DNA of 64,000 nucleotides from Trichomonas vaginalis G3 (taxonomy: Eukaryota; Parabasalia; Trichomonadida; Trichomonadidae): the NCBI RefSeq assembly GCF_026262505.1, contig NC_067204.1, forward strand, positions 23,343,300 to 23,407,299, in the 5' to 3' direction. The position numbers and the translations under genes were made by a program. The notes under the pieces were generated by a model, which did no database searches, was not told the DNA's origin, and worked only from the letters and a program-made list of their open reading frames with translations. Below are positions 49,270-58,363 of this stretch, piece by piece; the first letter of the stretch is position 1, and each line of letters begins with the position of its first letter.

Positions 49270-50220
49270 TTCATTATCTTTCACTAGATATGTCATACGT
49301 GCTCCGTCCATAACAACAACACATCTTCTTAATCATTTATAACACTAGCTATGTCAATACCGTCCTCACCTCATGTACTTATTTTTCCTCAAGTCCTTTA
49401 GTGTGAAAGTGTCTCTAAGTTCTATTTCAAGCAATTCATTTACACATCCTTTGCAATACTTCTCTAATAAAATATTTCTGTCGTTCTTACTAAGTTTCTT
49501 AACGCTCTGAAGAACCATGTGTTTGACTCAAACATCCTTCACAACTTCTCTCATTCATTCCTAGTTCTTTCATGTCATTATCTTCAACCTCTATGGTCTC
49601 ATTGACTAAGGTCAAAGGGTTCTTAGTCATTGCTGGTCTTATCTGAAACAATGTTTGTGCAAGCAGGTTTTAACTAGTCAGCAACGTCCTTCCTTAATAT
49701 GAATAGCTGTTTCCACTCATCTTTGCTAACAGTTCTTTCATAACCACTGACAGTAATGATTTCATTTGCTGACCTTAGACACTTGATGTTCTATCATTTG
49801 TATTGCTTTTGTGTAAGGCTTCGTGAGCATAGGTTGTATATGTCATTCCTGCAATGTTCATTCATGCCAATAGTACTAAATCCTTTCTTTGCTGTTGAAT
49901 GCATAATATCTCATTAGTTCCTGTGTTCGTATTGCTGTCTTCATAAAATACAACAAGACTTTGTCATCTATGGACGTACTTACGAAAACATTGCTTATAT
50001 TCTTTAACCATGAAATAACATCCTCATTCATGCTGTCAAACATTGAAGTAAGGTTTACATACTTCTTCACTATAAGATACTCCACAAAGTACTTGTTAAA
50101 CTCTATATCCTCGTGAGCGATTTCATAGGTTTGATATTTAGTTCCTTTTGTCATTGCTGTCATGTACTTCACTCTCATAGTTCCTTTCAATAGCGTAAAA
50201 GTACTTCATTGTTTCATAAC
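49270..50220 (-). CDS. Element B part: upstream region of helicase-primase
   Basis: Minus-strand sequence continuing upstream from the mirrored helicase, absent from the clean right arm. The longest segment (49,876-50,190) starts MKGTMRVKYMTAMTKGTKYQ and is alpha/beta-like. Further pieces with Cys and Lys near 49,480-49,620 could belong to a primase or zinc-binding domain, which often precedes SF3 helicases in such elements. Sequence is noisy. Fossil element part. Confidence 0.35.
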
Positions 50221-50277
50221 TGCTCTAAATTCTGTTCAAATTCGTACAACATAACTTTTAACATTAGTGAAAGAGAC

Positions 50278-50980
50278 ATGAGCGAAACAACAACAATCTA
50301 ACTTACAGAAGAAGTCAATGACAATGCCGATGAAACATTACAGAAGGAGCTAGTGAAAATATTGACGAGTTCAGTGAGGAAGAAGATATTGAGGACGTCA
50401 ATGAGAACGTTAGTGTGGGAACAACTCAATGGGAAACATTGAGAAATCATGAAGATTATGAGATTTGTACGACATATCCTTTTACTATTCGTCGAAAGAA
50501 AAACAAACATATTAAGAGTGAATGCTTAAATAATCATGTGTTATATTGAGCTTAGTTTAAACAACAAAACACATTTAAAGCATAGAATTATTGCAGAACA
50601 GTGGATTGAAAATCCAAACAATTTAAAGAAATAGACCATAAAATCATGATAGAACGGACAACAGAATCTAAACCTTCGTTGGTGTTCTAAATCTGAAACA
50701 CAATAGAAATAAAAGCAAGTATGGCGATATAGTTATGAGTTCGTTGATGAAATATCTGACGAAGCTGTTGAAATAACAGCTTATGGTAAGCATTCGTTTG
50801 AGTTCTACTATTATGTTGAGAATGAGGACGCATTCTATTATTATACAGGTCTTAACTATCGAAAACTTCATATAAACTTTACAAAAACAGTGCTGCTTAT
50901 GTTTCTATGATAGATACAGAAAACAAGAGAGTAATCTTATGCATAACAAATTCAATACGCTTGTACGGCTTCATGTAGGA
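50278..50980 (+). CDS. Element B part: HNH endonuclease-like pieces
   Basis: Plus-strand pieces in noisy sequence. There is an acidic N-terminal stretch, a TIRRKKNKHIKSECLN-like piece, a KHRIIAEQW piece and, shortly after, pieces resembling the Asp/Asn-rich HNH loop and the following NLRW helix, all in the order seen in NUMOD4/HNH nucleases of viruses and phages. A beta-rich end (YYVENEDAFYYYTG) follows. It is divergent from the helicase-primase. The whole is broken; individual pieces only are reported. Confidence 0.45.
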
Positions 50981-51019
50981 CAAACATTATTTTTCAACAC
51001 TAACGCCAACACGTAGGAC

Positions 51020-51675
51020 AAACATTCATGACTAACATTACTGTATAACATAAATGTTTTGTCATGATTTCATCGTAAATGTTTTGTCAAGACTTTTTCA
51101 TCGTAATGAGCGTAAATGATCCAAAAATATATTTTAGGTGAAGAGGTGAGATCTCACCTCTTTTCTCACCTCATGAATTTTCATGACTTCTTCATCGTAC
51201 ATGTTTTGTCAAGACTTCTTCATCGTAATGAGCGTAAATGTTTTGTCATGATTTCATCGTATATGTTTTGTCAAGACTTCTTCGTATATGTTTTGTCATG
51301 ATTTAATCGTATATGTTTTGTCATGACTTCATCGTATATGTTTTGTCATGACTTCTTCGTAATGAGCGTAAATGTTTTGTCAAGACTTCTTCGTATATGT
51401 TTTGTCATGATTTAATCGTATATGTTTTGTCATGATTTCATCGTACATGTTTTGTCAAGACTTCTTCGTATATGTTTTGTCATGATTTCATCGTATATGT
51501 TTTGTCATGATTTAATCGTATATGTTTTGTCATGACTTCATCGTACATGTTTTGTCATGACTTCTTCATCGTAATGAGCGTAAATGTTTTGTCATGATTT
51601 AATCGTATATGTTTTGTCATGATTTAATCGTATATGTTTTGTCATGACTTCTTCGTAATGAACGTAAATGTTTTG
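51020..51675. repeat. 25-bp satellite array, regular part
   Basis: About 25 copies of a 25-bp unit (atgttttgtcatgatttcat followed by cgtat) with variants caagacttc, aatgagcgtaa and tttaatcgtat. One palindromic spacer unit (aggtgaagaggtgagatctc) sits inside at about 51,135-51,180. It is the same family and period as the array near the left end of A. Confidence 0.9.
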
Positions 51676-51687
51676 TGAAGAATATAA

Positions 51688-51720
51688 CAACCGCCTGAAT
51701 TCAGACGGTTGCTTTTTATA
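51688..51720 (+). terminator. Hairpin followed by T-run
   Basis: caaccgcctgaattcagacg plus gttg (51,688-51,711) is a 24-bp palindrome with a single C/A mismatch pair per arm, followed by cttttta. It has the form of an intrinsic terminator. A second hairpin (ggtcaagcc/ggctcgacc, 51,766-51,789) lies just downstream. Eukaryotic genes do not use such signals, so a viral 3'-end signal or replication hairpin is also possible. Confidence 0.45.
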
Positions 51721-51799
51721 CAAAATTCACACAGGAAAATTCTTGAGTTTTGGTTGAAAGAATACGGTCAAGCCAAAAGTGGCTCGACCTCAAAACAAA

Positions 51800-52390
51800 C
51801 ATTTTATGAGTTTACTAAGGCGTTATGAATGAATTCAAAGGTATTTGCATACATCCTGACCTCGTTCATTTTGTTGTTGAATGGTGCTCTGTAAAGTATG
51901 CATTTTATGTCAAAGATATTATGGACTCCATAGACAAGAAAGTTCATGAGAAGTTAGATGAAGAAGAACTCGAAGATACAGTAGAGAATGCAAAACATTT
52001 TTGACGAAGTGAAGATCTTCACTTCGTCAAAATGTGATGCAAAAACAAGCATTTTATGAGCTTACTAAGGCGTTATGAATGAATTCAAAGGTATTTGCAT
52101 ACATCCTGACCTCGTTCATTTTGTTGTTGAATGGTGCTCTGTAAAGTATGCATTTTATGTCAAAGATATTATGGACTCCATAGACAAGAAAGTTCATGAG
52201 AAGTTAGATGAAGAAGAACTCGAAGATACAGTAGAGAATGCAAAACATTTTTGACGAAGTGAAGATCTTCACTTCGTCAAAATGTGATGCAAAAACAAGC
52301 ATTTTATGAGCTTACTAAGGCGTTATGAATGAATTCAAAGGTATTTGCATACATCCTGACCTCGTTCATTTTGTTGTTGAATTCAGCAAA
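51800..52390 (+). repeat. 250-bp tandem repeat with a KilA-N fragment
   Basis: Two full units and one partial: ATGs at 51,825, 52,075 and 52,325. Each full unit encodes a 59-residue frame starting MNEFKGICIHPDLVHFVVEW, which resembles the C-terminal half of the KilA-N DNA-binding domain (HPDL, then an aromatic helix). Each ends in a stop codon inside a perfect 34-bp palindrome (ttttgacgaagtgaag and its complement, 51,999-52,032 and 52,249-52,282). The N-terminal half of the domain is not seen in frame. KilA-N proteins are common in large DNA viruses and phages. Copies are near identical, so amplification is recent or is an assembly artefact. Confidence 0.6.
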
Positions 52391-55190
52391 AATAATGTTT
52401 ACGTTAATGTTTCACTGTTACCATGTTACCATTGTGCTACGCAGGTTAATTAACTTCTCTTAAAATTACTGACAACATACATTTAGACAAACAGTCCAGG
52501 AAATAAACTTCTTCGTATATGTTTTTGTTCATGATTTTCATCGTAAATGTTTTGTCATGATTAATCGTACATGTTTTGTCATGATTTAATCGTAATGAAC
52601 GTATATGTTTTGTCAAGACTTCTTCGTATATGTTTTGTCAGATTTCATCGTATAGTTTGTCATGACTTTCATTCGTATATGTTTTGTCATGACTTCTCGT
52701 AATGAACCGTATATGTTTGGTTGTTGCATCTCAAGATTCTATCAGTGGTCACTATTGTTTTGTCATGATTAATGGTATATGTATGATTGTCATGACTTCA
52801 TCGTATATGTTTTGTGCATGACTTCTTCGCTAATGAACGTATATGTTTTGTCAAGACTTCTTTCGTATATGTTTTGTATGAATTAATCGTATAGTTTTGT
52901 TCATGATTTCATCGTACATTGTTTTGTCAAGACTTCTTCATCGTAATGAACGTAAATGTTTTGTCATGATTCATCGTATATGTTTTGTCATGATTATCAT
53001 CGCTATATGTTTTGTCATGATTTCATCGTAATGTTTGTCATGATTTCATCGAATGTGTCAGCATTTCATGTTTGTTTGTCATGATTTCATCGTAAATGTT
53101 TTGTCATGATTTCATCGTAAATGTTTGTCATGTTTCATCGTATGTTTTGTATGATTTCATCGTAATGTTTGTCATGATTTCTCGTAATGTTTTGTCTGAT
53201 TCATCGTAATGAGCGTAAATCAGACAAAAATATATTTTAGGTGAAGAGGTGAGATTCACCTCTTTTTTCACCTCTTTTTCTCACCTCATGAATTTTCTAT
53301 GATTTCTTTCATCGTAATGAGCGTATATGTTTTGTCATGATTTATCGTATATGTTTTGTCATGATTTCTTCTGTATATGTTTTTGTCATGACTTCATCGG
53401 TATATGTTTTGTCATGATTCTTCGTTTATGTTTTGTCAAAACTTCATCGTCATATGTTTGTCATGACTTCATCGTAATGGTGTAAATGATTTCAATTGAT
53501 TGTTTTCCTCGAAAAACGAGAGAAGAGATTCATATGAAAATCGAGAATTTGGCTCCTGGTTTGAAATATTATTATGTTCATAGACTCATCGTAATGAGTG
53601 TAAATGATTTCATATAATTGCTTACCTCGGAAAACCGAGAGAAAGATTCCATATGAAAATCGCAAGAATGGGCTCCTGGTTTGAAATATTATTATGTTCA
53701 TGAGACTTCATCGTATATGTTTTGTCAAACATGAACGTATATGTTTTGTCATGATTTCATCGTAAATGTTTTGTCATGATTTCAATCGTAAGTTTTTGTC
53801 AGATTTAATCGTAATGAGCGTAAATCAGACAAAATATATTTTAGGTGAAGAGGTGATATCTCACCTCTTTCTCACTCTTTTCTCACCTCATGAATTTTCA
53901 TGATTTCTTCATCGTAATGAGCGTATATGTTTTGTTCATGTATTGTCATCGGTAATTGATTTCTGGCATGATTTCTTCGTTATTTTGTATGACTTCATCG
54001 TATAATGTTTTTCATGATTTCGTCGTTTATGTTTTGTCAAACTCTTCGTATATTTTTGTCATGACTTCATCGTAATGAGTGTAAATTCGATTTCATGATT
54101 TGTTTCCCTCGAAAAACCGAGAGAAGAGATTCCATATGAAATTCGCAAGAATTTGGCTCCTGGTCTTGAATATTATTATGTTATAGACTTCATCGTATAT
54201 GTTTGTAAACATGAACGTATATGTTTTGTCACTGAATTCTATCGTAAATGTTTTGTCATGACTTCATCGTATATGCTTTTGTCATGATGATTTCATTCTA
54301 AAGTTGTAATAACTGTCATATACGAACGATTTTTGTCGTGATTTTATGTAATGTTTTGTCATGATTTAATCGTAATGATTTTCAAGATTCATCGTAATGA
54401 GTGTAATGATCTCAAAAAATAAGGTTTAGGTGAAGAGGGAGATCTCACCTTCGTTTTCTACTCATTGAATTTCTATGATTTCTTACAATCGTAATGAGTG
54501 TAAAGATCCAAAAATAATGTTTTAGGTGAAGAGGTGAACGTCACCTCTTTTCTCACCTCTTTTCTCAATGAATTTGATTCTCTCGTAATGATGTAATTTT
54601 TCATGAATTTCTTTCATGTTAATGAGCGTAAATGTTTTGTCATGATTTCTTCAATGTAATGTACGTAATATGTTTTGTATGATTTCTCATCGTATGAGCA
54701 TAAGATATTATGTAATGTTGTCAGATTTCTCGATCTGTATTTGATGACTTCACTTGTTGTAATTGATGCGTTTTGTCATGATTTATGTATAAGGATTTAT
54801 GTAATATTTGCGGATTAATGCGAGCAAAACCATATGGTATTGCATATGTTTTATGAGTGTACTCCTGAACTTAACAACGCATTAACAGGATAATTTTGTC
54901 TATCTATTACTCTAGATGACATCAACGAGTATGTCATGATAGGGGGTAGGGTTTTTCTTAATGTGAAATACATTTGAAAAACAGTTTATTTACATAGATT
55001 TGTATGATTCGTTAGGTAGTTTAATTAGTATAGTTGCAATGACGTAATGTGTCATGATTTCTTCAATCGTAATGAGCGTATATGTTTGTCAACATTGAAC
55101 GTCAATGTTTTTCAAACTATTCATCGAATGAGCTTAAAGGACCAAAAATAATTTTAGGGTAGATGGTTTTTAGGTTATTTCAATAATGAA
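52390..55190. repeat. Degenerate 25-bp satellite array
   Basis: The same tgttttgtcatgatttcatcg satellite with frequent small indels. Palindromic spacer units sit at about 53,222-53,300, 53,825-53,900, 54,420-54,470 and 54,520-54,570, and a roughly 100-bp segment with gaaaaacgagagaagagatt occurs three times (about 53,505, 53,620, 54,105). No genes. The irregularity resembles raw-read error. Confidence 0.8.
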
Positions 55191-55195
55191 ATTAT

Positions 55196-55545
55196 TTTTT
55201 GAATAACTGAAGGTGTCACTACGTCACCATGTGTCACAGGTAATTTAAGATTCTCTGACAAAAAGACACACATGAAATTAGACAACAACACATGGAGGAA
55301 GGCAGTTATTATGATTAATTTGAAGAACTGAAGGGGGTCACCAGGTCACCAGGTTCACCAGGTAATTTTAACTTTCTCTGAAAAAATGAGACAACATGAC
55401 ATTTAGACAACAACACAGGAAGGAAGGCAGTTATGAATTAATTTTTAAGAACTGAAGGGGTCACCAGGTTCACAGGTCACCAGGTAATTAACTTCTCTGA
55501 AAAAGTGTGGACAACATGACATTTTGACAACAACACAGGAAATAA
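55196..55545. repeat. About 120-bp repeat with gtcaccaggt motifs, three copies
   Basis: Three copies, starting near 55,196, 55,319 and 55,440, each reading (t)gaataactgaagg, then gtcaccaggt units, then acaacatgacatttagacaa and gaaggcagttatgaatt. A fourth copy lies at 61,737-61,870 and noisy relatives at 42,930-43,070 and 52,425-52,510. They abut the truncated 5' side of the helicase. Confidence 0.75.
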
Positions 55546-55548
55546 TCT

Positions 55549-56886
55549 GTGAAAGATTATGATGGAATACGAGACACAACAACACTTGTGTCAGTAGATA
55601 GCAAGGAATTCAATAAGCTCATGAAGAGTATTTATGTAGGACGTATTGAGGAGAAGGATGTGAACGCACTGATGATTTATGAAGCGGGTCAGAACAAGAA
55701 CTATCTTATGAAGTCAGGCATGAGATTCTTTGACGAAAGAGATGACATTTACAGCTATTTCAGAGGATATGAGTATGAGGTACTGAATGAAGTAGATGAG
55801 AACGTTATTGAAGGATATTTGAAACATGTTCACGATGTCATATGTAATGAGGATGAAGAGCTTTATGAGTATGTTTTGAACTGGTTCGCCTACATCGTTC
55901 AAATCCTTGTGGAAAGACTGGAACAGTACTTTTGTTAATAGGAAAGCAAGGAACTGGTAAGAATACTTAGTAATGTTCTATGCGAGCTCATTAGCAAGTA
56001 CGCCAACAATAATATAACGGCAATAGAGAATGTGGTTGGTAGATTCAATGCTGCTATTGAGAACATGAAGCTCATCGTATGCAATGAACTAAGCTCATGC
56101 GATACGTCTAAGGTCATGAACCACGACGCACTAAAGTCAATAGTAACAGAGACTCAGTTGGACTTAAATCAGAAGTGTCAGCCAGTAAGAAAGATAGAGA
56201 ATGTTTGTAATATCATCATGATATCTAACAACTTCAACTCAGTAAAGATTGATAAAGACGACAGAAGATTTGTTGTCATTGACGTAAGCAGCAGATACAA
56301 AGGAAATTACGAATATTTCTCAAATCTCATTGAAAGCTTTAATGAAGAGTTTTATTCAAACTTACTGACGTACTTCATGAGGAAAGATTTAAGTGAATTT
56401 GATGTAAGGAAGATACCATTCACCAGGGCTAAACAAGAACTCATCGAAATGAACAAAACACCTTACCAAATGTTTTACGAGGAGTTCTATGAAAAGTTTG
56501 TATCCGGATGGAATTGTACAGAGTGCTACAGAAGATATAAAGAATTTGCGAAGGAGAATGAATTCTTTGCATGTAGTTCAAATGTATTTGGCGGTAAGAT
56601 GAGAGAATTTGTGAAGAGAAGTAGAAAGCGAGACGGTTCTGCAAGAAGTTATATTTACGAAGCAAGTATGATATTAGAAGGTCGTGGAAAGAAAGAAACA
56701 GTGAATTATGAGGAAGTGCTTGAAAAATTCATGGAGTACATGGGAAGCAATATAACATACAACAAAGACATATACAGTGAGTTTAAGTACTACTGTGAAC
56801 AGCATGAGATTGAAGTAATGAGTAAAGGAGACTTTGAAACGCTTATGAAAGACAGTGAGGAGGTCGTTCATGCAATAATGAAATAG
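55549..56886 (+). CDS. Element B part: superfamily 3 helicase
   Basis: Clean open segments 55,549-55,938 and 56,032-56,886. They show the SF3 order: GKQGTGKN P-loop at about 55,944, Walker B-like MKLIVCNE, motif C IIMISNN and DDRRFVVIDV downstream, then a helical C-terminal region. The stretch IENMKLIVCNEL is shared with the helicase of element A, and similarity continues to motif C at roughly half of positions by eye, so the two are homologues. The C-terminal end (EEVVHAIMK) is the start of a short tandem repeat. The 5' side adjoins repeats instead of the longer upstream region seen at 49.3-50.2 kb. Fossil element part. Confidence 0.8.
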
Positions 56887-57105
56887 TTCATGAGAACAGT
56901 GAGGAGGTCGTTCATGAGAACAGTGAGGAGGTCGTTCATGCAATAATGAAATAGTTCACGAGAACAGTGAGGAGGTCATAAACTTTGCCATGGTCTCTGT
57001 CCCTAGTAGTTTTCATTATCTCACAGAGTTAATGAAAGTCATAAACTTTGCCATGGTCTCTGTCCCTAGTAGTTTTCATTATCTCACAGAGTTAATGAAA
57101 GTCAT
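56850..57105. repeat. Tandem duplications at the helicase 3' end
   Basis: A 24-27-bp unit (gttcatgagaacagtgagga, ggtc) is repeated about four times and includes copies of the helicase's own last codons and stop (atgcaataatgaaatag). A 63-bp unit starting gtcataaactttgccatggt follows twice (56,975 and 57,038). A related cactctgtccctagttcctc recurs at about 57,245. Confidence 0.8.
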
Positions 57106-57450
57106 ACTTTCTATCAGATGAAGCATGCAGATGAACATAACGAAAGTTAGTGAGTTTGCCACGAGTTATGAATAAAATATTGGCATATTAGATGAGATAG
57201 CTGATGAAACAGATGAAGATAAATTAAATCTTGGACTTTGCCACACTCTGTCCCTAGTTCCTCAAAATCCTTGACAACGTTGCTTAGAAATTTTGGTTCA
57301 AAACCTCATCTGATTTTAATCTGTTATGCTACCTGTTAAGTTTCGCGAGATTATAAATGTCATGGAGTTATATAAAAAGGAGGGACAGCTAGGGACACTG
57401 GAAGTACTTGTAAGGCTATCTGTTAAGATTGCATGAAATACTAAAAAGTC
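57106..57450. other. Spacer with no clear gene
   Basis: AT-rich. Short plus-strand readable stretches occur near 57,120-57,230 and 57,310-57,430, the latter starting atgctacctgttaag and ending at tga 57,433 (about 35 codons). I cannot support a gene. The sequence ctatctgttaagattgcatg leads into the next gene. Confidence 0.4.
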
Positions 57451-57729
57451 ATGAAATCCATTATCGCTGTGCTAGCTTCACCTTTGATTGAAATGACGAC
57501 TAAAGTCACTGAAGCAATGAAACAAAAGTTTTTGGTAGAATACATTAAATCAGGAACTATTCCAGAAGGTTTTTACATTCATACTATGAAGGATGGTAGA
57601 GTTCAGTTTAGAAAGATAAAGCAACCATTAGATAAAGAAGGAATTTTGAGAAAGATTAAACTTCATGAGGACAACATTGCTGAACTTAAGAAGAAGTTAG
57701 AAGAGTTGGAGAAAGGAAGAGAGTTATAA
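57451..57729 (+). CDS. Element B part: 92-residue coiled-coil protein
   Basis: Starts MKSIIAVLASPLIEMTTKVT. It has a hydrophobic N-terminal helix that could be a membrane-associated or packing helix, a central YIHTMKDGRVQFRKIKQ stretch and a Lys/Glu/Leu coiled coil ending in EKGREL. It ends immediately before a palindromic spacer unit. No family recognised. Fossil element part. Confidence 0.65.
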   Translation: MKSIIAVLASPLIEMTTKVTEAMKQKFLVEYIKSGTIPEGFYIHTMKDGRVQFRKIKQPLDKEGILRKIKLHEDNIAELKKKLEELEKGREL

Positions 57730-57732
57730 AGC

Positions 57733-57795
57733 AATGAATTCAACAGGGTGAAAAAGAGGTGAGATCTCACCACTTCACCTAAATTTATTTTTGTG
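57733..57795. terminator. Palindromic spacer unit between two genes
   Basis: aggtgagatctcaccacttc with flanking arms (gggtgaaaaag on one side, cttcacctaaatttattttt on the other) is the same unit as in element A. It starts a few bases after the stop codon of one gene and about 60 bp before the next start, which fits a 3'-end or promoter role. Confidence 0.6.
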
Positions 57796-57856
57796 CTATG
57801 TTTTCATACGTGTGAGGGTGGTGATATCATTTATTTTTAAGTTTATTTTTATATAA

Positions 57857-58183
57857 ATGACGAAAACTATTGAGATAACAAACTACAACGGTCATGAGTT
57901 CAAGAATTTGTTCTTCGTTCCTCGTGAAAATACATTCTATCAGATACGAGGGAGAAAGGGTAAAGTTAGTTTGAGCGTTTATGAAGGAATGAAGAATGGA
58001 AAGTTTATACAAGCATACGATACAAACGGTAAGCGTGTTTCATTAGCTTTGTCAAAACTTACTAACATTTATTTTGACAGTGACTTTGACTCTGACGATT
58101 GGAGCGACAGCAGCGATACTGAAGAATATGAACTATTGTGTGAAGCCCAGCAATGGGAAGAGTTGCAATACTTTTGTAAGTGA
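57857..58183 (+). CDS. Element B part: 108-residue protein, acidic C-terminus
   Basis: Starts MTKTIEITNYNGHEFKNLFF, beta-rich with a basic middle (QIRGRKGKVSLSVYEG) and a very acidic Asp/Ser stretch (DFDSDDWSDSSDTEEYE) at the end. Preceded by an AT spacer (tttatttttaagtttatttt). No family recognised. The hAT transposon begins within about 100-200 bp downstream. Fossil element part. Confidence 0.65.
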   Translation: MTKTIEITNYNGHEFKNLFFVPRENTFYQIRGRKGKVSLSVYEGMKNGKFIQAYDTNGKRVSLALSKLTNIYFDSDFDSDDWSDSSDTEEYELLCEAQQWEELQYFCK

Positions 58184-58308
58184 GAACGTTTATTTTTTAC
58201 AGTAGTGAGGTGAAGTGGTTGGTGGCTTTGTAAATATTTAAGGTTAAGTTGGTGTTTGTGTTTGTGTTGTAAAATATACGTTAACGGTTTTGTAAAGTGT
58301 CAAATTCA

Positions 58309-58355
58309 CAAGTATTGCGTACGGAGGAACGCAGTGCCTCCGTACACGAGACTTG
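58309..58355. repeat. Hairpin upstream of hAT transposase
   Basis: gtacggagg (58,319-58,327) pairs with cctccgtac (58,337-58,345) around a 9-base loop, and outer caagt pairs with acttg. It lies at the left side of the hAT and could be a subterminal transposase site or the junction with element B. Confidence 0.6.
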
Positions 58356-58363
58356 TATACTAA

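Noticed and set aside
51020-51675. CRISPR-like array of 25-bp units
   Set aside because: The units are directly contiguous with no spacers, and no cas genes are present; it is a satellite.
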